Notes under the pieces: model-generated
The model's input: the letters and a program-made list of their open reading frames with translations, nothing else
What the model was told of the DNA's origin: nothing
Database searches by the model: none
Shown here: positions 56,390 to 64,000 of the stretch, piece by piece
Layout: the number at the start of each line of letters is the position of its first letter
How positions within the stretch are numbered: position 1 is the stretch's first letter
Source of the DNA: Elusimicrobiales bacterium
GTDB taxonomy: Bacteria; Elusimicrobiota; Elusimicrobia; Elusimicrobiales; UBA9959
NCBI GenBank assembly: GCA_028713125.1
Contig: JAQTOU010000005.1
Coordinates: 124,001-188,000 of the forward strand
Reading direction: 5' to 3'
DNA length: 64,000 nucleotides
Made by a program: the position numbers and the translations under genes

Positions 56390-57487
56390 ATGACCAAGAT
56401 AATCCACGCGGCGGACCTTCATATCGAAGACGGGGAAGAGAAGGGCTACTGCTATGCCGTGCTGGACGAGGTGATCGCCCTGGCTCTCTCCGAGAAAGCC
56501 GCCGCGCTTGTGCTTGCGGGGGACTTATTCAACTCTTTCGGGGATTTCGAGGCGCTGCGCTCCGAGATCTGCCTTAAATTCAGGCCGCTGGCCGAAGCCG
56601 GCTGCCGCGTGATCTATATTCCCGGCAACCACGAAGCCCGCGGCGCTACCGCCGACCTTTCCGCCTATAATCTAGATCCGATCAGTTTCGCCACGGCAAA
56701 GCCTTTCTCTTTTATCGAGGCCGGCGGCGCCGAATTCATCTGCATACCGCACGCGGAGAGCTACGACGGCTACCGCGACTGGAAGATCCCGCCCAATAAG
56801 CCGGGCACGCCCCGGATCGTAGTGGCGCACGCGCTTAACTCGGCCATTTTTACCGGCCCCGACGAGGAAACTGATTCCAGGGCCGGAATTATCGACGACG
56901 ATCTTTTCGCCCATCTCGGGGCCGATTACGCCGCCCTGGGCCATGTGCACGCCGGGCGGCAGCAGGAACTGGGCGGGGCTGTGGCCTGCTACCCAGGTTC
57001 GGCCCGGGTCTGGCGCGCGCATCCGCGGGAAGCCGGGCCCCGGCGCGCCTGCGTGGTGGAGCTCGGCGCGGCCGTGGACGTGCGCACCGTTGAGCTTCAG
57101 TCCGCCGGGTCATTTAAAGAATACCGGCTTCCGCTGGACCTGGCCGGTGCCGTGAACCCCGCCGCCGCCGATAAAATTTCCGGCTCGGTCGCCGCGCTCG
57201 ACCTGGTCAAAGTGGTCCTCACCGGCGTGGTGGAGGACGAGAACGCGGCAAAAGTTTCCGCCGAAGCTCTGCGCTCGCGGCTGAAAGACAAAGCCCGGTT
57301 GGTCATCGTAGATACCGAGACCATAGTGGCCGCGGCGCTTTCCGAGAATAGCCTCACCAAAGCTTTCCTGGCCGAAATAGATAAACTCGAACCGGAAGAC
57401 GCGCAGGGCGCCGACTATAACCGCTGGCTGCTCGCTCGGCAGTACGGGCTTGAAGAACTGGCCTCCCACCTCGCGGAGGGCAAATGA
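56390..57487 (+). CDS. SbcD/YhaO-like metallophosphoesterase
   Basis: This 365-residue protein has the calcineurin-type nuclease motifs: A-A-D-L-H-I-E-D near residue 8, A-G-D-L-F near 47, G-N-H-E near 82, V-A-H-A-L near 147 and L-G-H-V-H-A-G near 185. These are the metal ligands of SbcD/Mre11. It forms the nuclease half of a complex with the ATPase encoded next, overlapping by 4 nt (ATGA). Such complexes open or clip DNA ends and hairpins. The shorter SbcC partner makes the YhaO-YhaN type more likely than classical SbcCD. Confidence 0.85.
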   Translation: MTKIIHAADLHIEDGEEKGYCYAVLDEVIALALSEKAAALVLAGDLFNSFGDFEALRSEICLKFRPLAEAGCRVIYIPGNHEARGATADLSAYNLDPISFATAKPFSFIEAGGAEFICIPHAESYDGYRDWKIPPNKPGTPRIVVAHALNSAIFTGPDEETDSRAGIIDDDLFAHLGADYAALGHVHAGRQQELGGAVACYPGSARVWRAHPREAGPRRACVVELGAAVDVRTVELQSAGSFKEYRLPLDLAGAVNPAAADKISGSVAALDLVKVVLTGVVEDENAAKVSAEALRSRLKDKARLVIVDTETIVAAALSENSLTKAFLAEIDKLEPEDAQGADYNRWLLARQYGLEELASHLAEGK

Positions 57488-59790
57488 TAAAGCGCCTGGA
57501 AATGGTGGATTACGGCAAGTTTAAAAAAGACGGGCTGGACCTCGGCCCTTTCACTGTCATCACCGGGCCAAATGAAGCCGGCAAGACCACTATTTTCGAC
57601 GCTCTTTTCGACGCTCTCTGCGCCGAGTCGCGGCATGAAGGGCACCCGCTCTGGAAGAACCTGGCCGGCCGCTACGGCGCTCTGCGCAAATCCGCGCTGA
57701 CCTGGGAGGAAGGCGCCGCCCCCCTCTCCTTCGGCGATAATGAATTCATAGAGATCTTCGCGATACGCGGCGGGGAGCTTGGCGTGAAGCACGCCGACAA
57801 TAGCGGCGCTTCCTCCTGGGCGCTGGCCGCCGAGAACGCTCTCCTCAATGCCGGGCTGAACCCGGAAGTTCTGGCCGCCGCGCTCGCCGACAAAGCGGAG
57901 AGCGGCCGCAAGGGCTCGGTGAAGGCCAATATCAAGCGCCTGCGCGAAGCGCTGAAAGACCATGAGCAGGCCATAGCCGGCCTTAAGGCCGAACGCGACG
58001 CGGTCCTGGCCGACGCTTCGCAGGCCCCCCGGCTCGAGGCGGAGAAAAAAGACAAGGAAGCCAAACTGGCCGCAAAGACCGCCGAGCTCAAGGCGAAAGA
58101 AGCGGCTCTTGAAAAACTTTCAGCCTCGGCACGGCGCGCCGTGGTGATGGCCGGGATAACGGCGGTGCGCGAGCTTGAAGAAGCGCGCTCGGCCGCGGCT
58201 GCTATGGCCGCCTTCGCTTCCGACGAAACGACTAATCTCAGGAGCCTGCAGAGAGCGCTTGCGGAAGCCGAAAAGAGCGCGGCCGCCGCCGAAGCCGCCC
58301 TGGCCGAAAAGCGGCTTGCCGTAGCCGCTGCCGCCGAGGCCTCCGGCGAGCTGGCCAGGCGCCTGGAACCGCTGAAGCTGCAGAGCGAGCGCGCCGACGC
58401 CCTGGCCGCGCGCCTCGGGGCTTTCGCCTCCGAGCCGGAAAAAATATCGCGGTCGGTGAACGCAAATATGCGCTTCGGGATCTTCGCCGGCGGCGCGGTC
58501 CTGGCCGCTTTCGTGGCCTATTCGGGCCGGAGCGCGGCGGCTTACGGCGCGGCGGCCCTTATCATGGGCGCGGCGCTCTGGGCCGGCTTTAAATTCTCTA
58601 TCGTAGAGACCCTCACCGGCCATACTTCGGCAGAAACCCGGGACTTGCTGTCCGCGCTTGAAGCTGACTGGAACACGGTCTCGTCCGACCCTTTCCCGAC
58701 CACGGACCTGGAGGCCGCGCGCGCTTTCCTGGCCAAGATCAAAGCGGAGTACGAGGCGGCGGTCAGGTCTTCCGGAGAGAAGTCGGCCGAGTCGGGCGTC
58801 CTGGCGGTGCTTGCAGGCGAAGCGGAAAAGGTCAGCGCCGAGCTCGGGAAGACGGCGCAACAAGCCCAGGGCGCGATCGAGGCCTGGCTCAAAGCCCGCG
58901 GCTGCCTCAGCGAGGAAGATTATCAGAATAAAGTGGCCGAATTTAACAAGCGGTCGGCGCGCGCGGCCGACAGGGAGCAGCGCGTGCTCGCCCTGGCCGG
59001 CGGCAGCGGCTGCGCTAACGAGAGCGAGTTCAAGGACAAGCTTTTCGCCGAGAACGGGGACCTCGAGCGCCGGGGCGTAATTCCGGCGCAGGGCGCGGAC
59101 GCCGAACTGGCCCGCCTGAAGCATGAAGCGGCGGCGCTCTCGGCCGAAGCGCGAGATATCGAAGCCGCTCTAAATAAGGTCAATTCCGCGCTCGAGACCA
59201 ATAAAGCCGTTTCCGGTGCCAGGCTTGGCGGCCTGCCGGAGCGCCTGAACCAGGTGGAGACCGTGCTGGAGCTGGATAAAACCGAGCTGGCCGAACTGGA
59301 GCTGCAGGCTGAGGCTTACACCCTGGCCTCGGGAATTTTTAAAAAGCTCGCCGAGTCTTCGGCTATAGCTTTCGAAGCTTTGGGGAAAGAAGTAACCGGG
59401 ACTTTAAGGGCAATTTTGCCCGAAGCGCACGCCGAGTTCCGCGGTTTCGAAGCGGCCGGGGCCGCCGTAACGGACGCCTCGGGGATAACCCGGCCCGTGA
59501 AAAGCCTTTCTTCGGGCACGCGCGACCTCTTCATGCTCGCGGCGCGCCTTACCATAGCTCACCGCGCCCGGCTGGGCCCCGAAGGCCTCGCGCCCGCCCT
59601 GCTGGTCCTGGACGAGCCCTTCTATACCATGGACGCGGAGCGCGAGCGCCTTGCGCTTAAGCTGCTCGGCGCTTTCCACAGGAACACCGGCTGGCAGATA
59701 ATAATCCTCACCAAAGACGCCGCCCTGGCTCCCGCCGCCAAAACCGAAGGCCTCCCGGTCACTGAAGTCGCGCTGACCTCTCTTTCCTGA
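57484..59790 (+). CDS. YhaN-like SbcC/Rad50-family ATPase
   Basis: Residues 1-40 hold Walker A (G-P-N-E-A-G-K-T-T near residue 30), then an N-terminal half ATPase. Long Ala/Glu/Lys coiled coils fill 160-600. The signature L-S-S-G-T-R-D-L-F-M-L-A-A-R-L and Walker B L-L-V-L-D-E-P-F-Y lie near the end. There is no CxxC zinc hook. Around residue 340 two hydrophobic segments (F-G-I-F-A-G-G-A-V-L-A-A-F-V, A-A-L-I-M-G-A-A-L-W) interrupt the coil, as in membrane-linked YhaN proteins. The protein pairs with the metallophosphoesterase in front. Membrane association is inferred. 768 residues is short for SbcC. Confidence 0.82.
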   Translation: MIKRLEMVDYGKFKKDGLDLGPFTVITGPNEAGKTTIFDALFDALCAESRHEGHPLWKNLAGRYGALRKSALTWEEGAAPLSFGDNEFIEIFAIRGGELGVKHADNSGASSWALAAENALLNAGLNPEVLAAALADKAESGRKGSVKANIKRLREALKDHEQAIAGLKAERDAVLADASQAPRLEAEKKDKEAKLAAKTAELKAKEAALEKLSASARRAVVMAGITAVRELEEARSAAAAMAAFASDETTNLRSLQRALAEAEKSAAAAEAALAEKRLAVAAAAEASGELARRLEPLKLQSERADALAARLGAFASEPEKISRSVNANMRFGIFAGGAVLAAFVAYSGRSAAAYGAAALIMGAALWAGFKFSIVETLTGHTSAETRDLLSALEADWNTVSSDPFPTTDLEAARAFLAKIKAEYEAAVRSSGEKSAESGVLAVLAGEAEKVSAELGKTAQQAQGAIEAWLKARGCLSEEDYQNKVAEFNKRSARAADREQRVLALAGGSGCANESEFKDKLFAENGDLERRGVIPAQGADAELARLKHEAAALSAEARDIEAALNKVNSALETNKAVSGARLGGLPERLNQVETVLELDKTELAELELQAEAYTLASGIFKKLAESSAIAFEALGKEVTGTLRAILPEAHAEFRGFEAAGAAVTDASGITRPVKSLSSGTRDLFMLAARLTIAHRARLGPEGLAPALLVLDEPFYTMDAERERLALKLLGAFHRNTGWQIIILTKDAALAPAAKTEGLPVTEVALTSLS

Positions 59791-59803
59791 CTATTAGCCG
59801 CCC

Positions 59804-59932
59804 GGGGCAGCGCGTGGGCCGGGTTAGCAAAACCCTCGGAGAGCCCGCCGGTTGCATAGCCCGGCGGGCGAACACGGAGTGAGGCCACGGTGTGGCCGAA
59901 CGCGTTTTGCGTTCCGGCCCACGCACTGCCCC
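59804..59932. repeat. Cruciform-like structured element with four inner hairpins
   Basis: A 19-bp outer stem (59804-59822 with 59914-59932, one mismatch) closes over inner hairpins. They are GGGTT/AACCC (59821-59835), GCCCGCCGG/CCGGCGGGC (59843-59869), GGCCAC/GTGGCC (59883-59897) and AACGC/GCGTT (59899-59913). It lies between convergent genes. It could be a structured RNA or a dispersed palindromic repeat. No second copy is in the window. Confidence 0.7.
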
Positions 59933-59942
59933 TTGCGGGTAT

Positions 59943-60560
59943 TTAGATATAAAAAAGTATGGCGAAGTAGTGGGAGAGGCTGCCGGCGAGGACGAAGAGG
60001 TGCCAGATGCCGTGGTAGTGCGGGTAAAGATCGTCCATAACGTAGAAGATCACGCCCGAAGTGTAGAACAGCCCCCCGATCATCAGCCAGGCCAGCCCCC
60101 AGAAAGGCAGGGCCCGCGCCAGCGGCCCGAGCGCGAGTATTATCATCCAGCCCATCATCAGGTAAATAATAAGCTGGGCTATCCGGTTCCCTTTCCTGTG
60201 CAGGGAGTCCAGGACTATGCCGAAAACGGCGAGCACCCAGACCACCACGAACAGCGACCAGCCCCAGGCCCCGCGCAGCGTCACCAAAGTGAAAGGGGTA
60301 TAGGTCCCGGCTATCAGGAGATAGATCGCCTGGTGGTCCACCATGCGCAGGATCTTTTTAAGGCGCCCCTGGTGCGCGGCGTGATAAAGCGCGGAGGAAG
60401 AGTAGAGAAGAAGCAGGGTGACGCCGTAGATGCTGAAGCTTACTATATGCCAGGCGTCGCCCCTGAGCGAGGCTTTCACTACCAGCACGACCAGGCCTGC
60501 CAAAGCCAGCGCGGCGCCCGCAGTGTGCGTCAAAGTGTTGACGAATTCTTTTTTATGCAT
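59943..60560 (-). CDS. Hemolysin III / PAQR-family membrane protein
   Basis: I take the ATG at 60560 (M-H-K-K-E-F-V-N-T-L-T-H), which overlaps the end of the 5-oxoprolinase fusion gene; the frame is open upstream only in antisense to it. The 205-residue protein has seven hydrophobic segments and the Hly-III/PAQR residues: L-T-H near residue 10, S-S-A-L-Y-H near 54, D-H-x-x-I-Y near 74 and H-Y-H-G-I-W-H near the end. These His and Asp residues form the metal site of PAQR proteins. Bacterial members are of uncertain function; ceramidase-like hydrolysis and membrane homeostasis have been proposed for the family. Confidence 0.85.
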   Translation of the reverse strand: MHKKEFVNTLTHTAGAALALAGLVVLVVKASLRGDAWHIVSFSIYGVTLLLLYSSSALYHAAHQGRLKKILRMVDHQAIYLLIAGTYTPFTLVTLRGAWGWSLFVVVWVLAVFGIVLDSLHRKGNRIAQLIIYLMMGWMIILALGPLARALPFWGLAWLMIGGLFYTSGVIFYVMDDLYPHYHGIWHLFVLAGSLSHYFAILFYI

Positions 60561-62124
60561 GCCCCAGGGCTTTCTCTTTCTGCCGCGCGAATTCCACGGC
60601 CTCTTCCCGCGTAACCTGCACGAAATGGATCTGCTGGTTTGGGCCGTACTGGCCAAGCAGGTCTATGTCGGCGGTAATAACGTTGAAGATCCGCGGATAG
60701 CCGCCCGTGGTCTGGCGGTGGCGGAGCAGGACGATAGGTCCGTCCGGGGTAAGCTGAACGGTCCCGTCCGCCACGGCGGCGGAGACCATATTCCCCAGGT
60801 CGCACTTCAGGCCTGGCTCGCCGGCCAGGCGCATCCCCATCTTGTCCATCTTGAAGGTGGTATGCCACTGGGTGAAGAAGAATTGTTCCGGATCCTTCAG
60901 AAAGCCGTATTCCGGGCCCGGCAGGACGCGGATGCGGCCCTGCGGGTCGGCCCAGCCGTTCACCGCCGAGAAAGGCACGGCCCCCTCCGGGGCTGTGCCG
61001 CCTCCGGCGCGGCCCCTGAAACAGAAATAAGTGTAAAGGCCGTAGCGCTTTTCTCCGAAGGCGAGCTTGTCGCCGGCCTCAACCTCGTAGACGCGGCTGT
61101 GCTCCACCTCGGCCGGTTCGTCCGCGCCGCGGCGCAGGAAGGCCTGCAGTTTGGCGCCCGTCAGGACGAAGCGGCCCGGCGTCAGGATCTCTATCTCCGG
61201 GGGGCCGACTATCTCCAGGGCCTGGCTGCCCTCGGGATTGCCAAGCATAAGGTTGCCGCGCCGCAGGGAAAAGCAGTCCATCGCGCCGCCCGGCGAGACG
61301 GCCAGGTGCTGCCTGCCATAGGCCGGGAGGCCGGCGGTTCCGCAAAAGCCGGGTTTTACCAGGCGCATATTGCCCCTGACCCCGGCGGCGGCGGCGGCTT
61401 TTTCGGCGGCGTCGAGCGCCGCGCGCAGGGCTTCGGCCAGCTCCAGGGCTATGGGAGAATCGGAATGTATGCAGACGGTGTCGGCTTTTATCTCCCGCCA
61501 GTCGGGCTTTTCGGGATCGCAGCTGACGTTCACGCGGCCGCGCCTTGCTATCTCTTCGGCCTGGGCCAGCGCTTCTTTCACGCCGGAAATTGCGGCGTCG
61601 GCTTCGGCGCGGGAGGCCAGGCGCAGGCGGCCGCCCTCCGCGTCCCAGGCGTAGCGGCGGTCCGCGAAAGCTTCGCGCAGCACGGTTATGCCCAGCCGGC
61701 GCGCCGCGGCGGCCAGCTCGGAGTCGGCCGGGGCAAGTATTCCGTTTATGCCGGAGCGCATCAGCCAGCCGGCAAGCAGGTCGGCCAGGCGGGCGTCGCT
61801 CCAGGCGTCATTATAAAGCGCGCCGTGGAACTTCACCAGCTTCACGCCGGGAAGCAGGGATAATTGCGCGTCAAGCGCGGCCAGCAGGTCGGCCTCCGGC
61901 AGGGCCATGCTGGCCCGGCCGAAATTTTCTTTGTCAGGGTAGGACAGGTGGGCCGACAAGCCTACGCCGCGCCGCGCGGCCAGGGCGCGGAAAGCCTCCA
62001 CGCTTTCCCGGTCCCCGGCGTGGCCCTCGCAGGCCAGGTTGGCTATATGGATGAACTCCATCAGCTTGCGGTCCCCCTCGTGCAGGGGGCCCTTCTCGCC
62101 GATATCGCAGTTTATCTGGATCAT
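60553..62124 (-). CDS. Fused 5-oxoprolinase subunits PxpA-PxpC
   Basis: This 523-residue protein joins two subunits usually encoded apart. Residues 1-240 are PxpA (LamB/YcsF family): I-N-C-D-I-G-E near residue 3, I-A-N-L-A-C-E-G-H near 27 and L-S-A-H-L-S-Y-P-D near 55. Residues 250-523 are PxpC (biotin-dependent carboxylase-like): G-L-P-A-Y-G near residue 269, M-D-C-F-S near 285 and Q-T-T-G-G-Y-P near 479. With PxpB encoded just upstream (ATGA overlap) it forms the ATP-dependent enzyme that opens 5-oxoproline to glutamate. Gene fusion order A-C with B separate is unusual. Confidence 0.82.
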   Translation of the reverse strand: MIQINCDIGEKGPLHEGDRKLMEFIHIANLACEGHAGDRESVEAFRALAARRGVGLSAHLSYPDKENFGRASMALPEADLLAALDAQLSLLPGVKLVKFHGALYNDAWSDARLADLLAGWLMRSGINGILAPADSELAAAARRLGITVLREAFADRRYAWDAEGGRLRLASRAEADAAISGVKEALAQAEEIARRGRVNVSCDPEKPDWREIKADTVCIHSDSPIALELAEALRAALDAAEKAAAAAGVRGNMRLVKPGFCGTAGLPAYGRQHLAVSPGGAMDCFSLRRGNLMLGNPEGSQALEIVGPPEIEILTPGRFVLTGAKLQAFLRRGADEPAEVEHSRVYEVEAGDKLAFGEKRYGLYTYFCFRGRAGGGTAPEGAVPFSAVNGWADPQGRIRVLPGPEYGFLKDPEQFFFTQWHTTFKMDKMGMRLAGEPGLKCDLGNMVSAAVADGTVQLTPDGPIVLLRHRQTTGGYPRIFNVITADIDLLGQYGPNQQIHFVQVTREEAVEFARQKEKALGHA

Positions 62125-62774
62125 GCTTCGGCCCTCTTGAAGACCACGGCGTCTCCGGGCTCGATGGGGTAGAGCAGCTCGGGCGAGGTCATGCCGAGGA
62201 TGTTCCAGCCGCCGGGCGAGGTTTCCGGGTAGATCCCGGTCTGTTCGCCGCCTATAGCCACGGCGCCCGCCGGCACCGCGGTGCGAGGAGAGTCCAGGCG
62301 CGGCATGACGAGGCTGCGGTCGAGGCCGAGCAGGTAAGGGAAATGCGGGCGGAAGCCTATCATGGCTACCAGGTATTCTGGCGCCGTGTGGCGGCGGATA
62401 ACCTCTTCTATAGCGATCTTCGCGTGGTCGGCCACGCGCTTCAGGTCCTCGCCGTTGTAGGTGACCGGCAGCACGTGCAGCGCGGAGCGCTCCTTAAGAC
62501 CGGCCTCGTCGGCCGGGATAGAGGCGAGGCAGGCGTTCACCACGCGGCGCACCGCCGCCCAGTCGCAGAGCGGGTGCGCGTGGGCCGCGAGCGCGGTATA
62601 GGAAGGGACCAGGTCGTGCACGCCCAGGCGCGCGAGCTCGGGGTCCTTCCTGAGCTGCCGGAAGACGTAGAGCACCTGCAGGGAAGTAAGCCTGTTTATC
62701 GCGTCGCCCAGCTGCCAGCATAAACAGGCGTCTCCCAGGAAATAGGTCGAATACGGTTTGGCGGCTGCGGGCAT
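62121..62774 (-). CDS. pxpB: 5-oxoprolinase subunit PxpB (KipI-like)
   Basis: This 217-residue protein is PxpB/KipI: G-D-A-C-L near residue 14, V-P-S-Y-T-A-L near 55, H-V-L-P-V-T-Y-N-G-E-D-L near 99, G-F-R-P-H-F-P-Y-L near 137 and G-G-E-Q-T-G-I-Y-P near 172. It supplies the phosphorylation half of the PxpABC complex. It is the first gene of a short operon pxpB-pxpA/C with the hemolysin III gene behind. The family match is clear across its length. Confidence 0.88.
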   Translation of the reverse strand: MPAAAKPYSTYFLGDACLCWQLGDAINRLTSLQVLYVFRQLRKDPELARLGVHDLVPSYTALAAHAHPLCDWAAVRRVVNACLASIPADEAGLKERSALHVLPVTYNGEDLKRVADHAKIAIEEVIRRHTAPEYLVAMIGFRPHFPYLLGLDRSLVMPRLDSPRTAVPAGAVAIGGEQTGIYPETSPGGWNILGMTSPELLYPIEPGDAVVFKRAEA

Positions 62775-62808
62775 AATAAAGGATATATATAATAAGCGGC
62801 CGCTCCCG

Positions 62809-63739
62809 CTAGTCCTTCCGTCGGGGAGCGAGGACCCTGACCGCGCGCGGCAGGATCCCGAACACGGCGGGCAGCATCCCGTCCGCCTCGCCGTCTATAT
62901 TGAGGTATACGGTTTCATCGGACCCCGCCTCCAGCCTGCGCAGCCCGGTCAGGGTTATGCCGGGGGAATCCAGGTGCGCGCCTTTATACAGCGCGGGGAA
63001 ATTGCGCAGCAGCGAGAACCGGCTCATGTCCCGGACCAGGACCAGGTCCAGCACCCCGTCGTCGTCCCTGGCTCCTGGGGCTATCAGCATCCCGCCCCCC
63101 ATCGACGAGGTATTGGCCAGCACGCCGAGGTGGTAGCGGCCCGAGAGGTCCAGGCCGTCGGCTTTCAGGCGCACCGCTTTGGCCCTGGCGGTAAGCAGAG
63201 CGAGGGCCGAGGAAAGAAAATAGGAAAGCGTGCCGCCCAGCGGCTTGCCGGTAGCTTTGACGCGGCGCGCGACGTCGCCGGCCAGGCCGAAGGCCGCGAT
63301 ATTAATGAAGTGCCGGCGGCGCGGGGCGCCGTCCGGGCCGGTATAATTTACCAGGCCAACGTCGAGAGGCCGGGAGGTTCCGCGCGAGCAGGTCGATAAG
63401 CCCGTCCCTGTCCGCCGGGTATCCGAGGTGGCGCGCCAGGTCGCAGCCCGAGCCGGCGGGGATCGCTCCCAGCGTCACGCCCCGGCGCAGATGTTCCGGC
63501 GCCGCCATCACGCCTTCGAGCATTTCGCTGAAGGTCCCGTCGCCGCCCACGGCGATCAGCCGGGTCGTTCCGGCCAGGACGGCCTCCCTCGCAAGCTCCG
63601 AAGCATGCCCCGGCCCGCCGGTCGCCGCGCAGGCCGAACCGGGGAGCAGCCGGAGCGCCGCGTCCTCCAGGGACGCCCAGACCCGGCCGGCCCGGCCGTG
63701 GCCTGCCGCTGGGTTTAAAATAAAAATATTTGCCGGCAT
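62809..63739 (-). pseudogene. Diacylglycerol kinase-like lipid kinase, frameshifted
   Basis: The N-terminal half (ATG 63739) has F-I-L-N-P-A-A-G-H-G, G-G-D-G-T-F-S-E and P-A-G-S-G-C-D-L, the catalytic loop of YegS/DgkB kinases. The C-terminal half, in another frame, has P-L-D-V-G-L-V-N, F-I-N-I-A-A-F-G, A-N-T-S-S-M-G-G-G and D-G-V-L-D-L-V-L. The switch falls near 63366-63395, where an extra base in a C run shifts the frame. The joined protein would be about 308 residues, the normal size. A second frameshift in the window (15540-16885) makes assembly error a serious alternative to a true pseudogene. Confidence 0.8.
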
Positions 63740-63832
63740 ATTCGCCCTGAATTCCGCGCGCTTATTATTTTATGGATTTGAAAAAGTTTTTTTAAGGAAG
63801 GAGAAGCGGATGTTTTTACCGCCTAAAACAGA

Positions 63833-63872
63833 GGCGGCACCGAAGGCCTTTGAACCGCGCCCTGGTGCCGCC
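63833..63872 (-). terminator. Possible terminator after the Lys-rich miniprotein gene
   Basis: GGCGGCACC / GGTGCCGCC (9 bp) brackets a 22-nt loop. On the minus strand it is followed by TCTGTTTTAGG. The loop is long and the T run short, so this is a moderate call. Confidence 0.45.
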
Positions 63873-63891
63873 TTCCGACGTAAGAAACGAA

Positions 63892-63960
63892 CTATTTCTT
63901 CTTCGCTTTCTTTACGGTTTTCTTCGCAACTTTCTTTACAGCTTTCTTTTTAGCGGCCAT
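63892..63960 (-). CDS. 22-residue Lys/Ala/Val nucleoid-type miniprotein
   Basis: An AAGGAG site lies upstream of an ATG at 63960. The product (M-A-A-K-K-K-A-V-K-K-V-A-K-K-T-V-K-K-A-K-K-K) is 22 residues with 13 lysines in a K-K-x-V/A pattern like the tail of histone H1. Such short proteins are not reported often because gene finders skip them. The strong ribosome-binding site and the own terminator-like hairpin argue for a real gene. It should be expressed and bind nucleic acid. It could also be a stand-alone copy of a tail found on larger DNA-binding proteins. Confidence 0.6.
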   Translation of the reverse strand: MAAKKKAVKKVAKKTVKKAKKK

Positions 63961-64000
63961 TGTTTTTTCTCCTTGCGCCTTTGCGCTGTGAATTGATTTT

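Noticed and set aside
63810-63953. Plus-strand frame of 47 codons behind AAGGAAGGAG at 63796
   Set aside because: It is antisense to the Lys-rich gene and the protein is a Ser/Leu mirror of it. The ribosome-binding site is striking, but no independent support exists.
1-64000. tRNA, rRNA, transposase or integrase genes
   Set aside because: None found by eye. The cruciform at 59804-59932 lacks tRNA features, and the island carries no visible recombinase or att repeat.

Overview
The window reads as a chromosomal segment of a diderm, GC-rich bacterium. It encodes lipoproteins, outer-membrane barrel proteins, secreted proteins and TldD/PmbA. A 22-residue Lys/Ala/Val protein at the right edge and the general gene style make me lean towards Elusimicrobiota. 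That is an impression only, because no rRNA or other phylogenetic marker lies in the window and I see no tRNA.

Layout. (1) 1-15.5 kb is core-like: lipocalin, O-methyltransferase, ssb, a matrixin-like peptidase, a three-gene export/outer-membrane operon with tandem paralogues, a Nudix-zinc-ribbon fusion and an AddAB-type helicase-nuclease pair. (2) 15.5-21.1 kb is an accessory stretch: a frameshifted AlbA_2/GHKL ATPase, TfoX-N, a BrnT/BrnA toxin-antitoxin pair, an ORF6N gene set among a family of related palindromes, and a DUF3427-type helicase whose 5' end is missing. (3) 21.1-34.5 kb is a visibly AT-rich island, entirely on the minus strand, packed with DNA-modification and nuclease genes. 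Its core is a tightly packed seven-gene operon: 5mC methyltransferase, Vsr, HNH with duplicated wHTH, GHKL (paraMORC-like) ATPase, unknown protein, DUF6339-like protein, second 5mC methyltransferase. HNH, DUF262-HNH, two further PD-(D/E)XK-like proteins and an EVE-like protein flank it. (4) 34.5-41.8 kb returns to higher GC: MazG-like enzyme coupled to a nuclease-DUF2075 helicase-S24 fusion, two unknown genes, HigBA, and a Cas4-like/RNase H-like DUF2779 protein coupled to a HAD phosphatase. (5) 42-64 kb is core-like again: secreted proteins, tldD-tldE-MBL, DUF2914, TPM-nucleotidyltransferase-lemA, PHP-dinB, a zinc-ribbon SDR, a CopZ-VF530 fusion, a YhaO/YhaN (SbcD/SbcC-like) pair, hemolysin III, 5-oxoprolinase PxpB and fused PxpA-PxpC, a frameshifted diacylglycerol kinase and the Lys-rich miniprotein.

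The strongest unifying signal is a palindrome, AACCCGACA-N6-TGTCGGGTT. It sits exactly 11 nt before a TATnCT -10 box at seven promoters: ssb, addA, the AlbA ATPase, ORF6N, the island methyltransferase, HigBA and the DUF2779 gene. One unidentified regulator therefore appears to bind DNA-repair and defence genes together, in the manner of an SOS-like regulon. The best candidate for an undescribed system is the seven-gene 5mC/Vsr/GHKL operon, whose promoter carries this operator.

Starts were moved downstream from the longest open frame wherever a Shine-Dalgarno sequence, signal peptide or overlap supported it.
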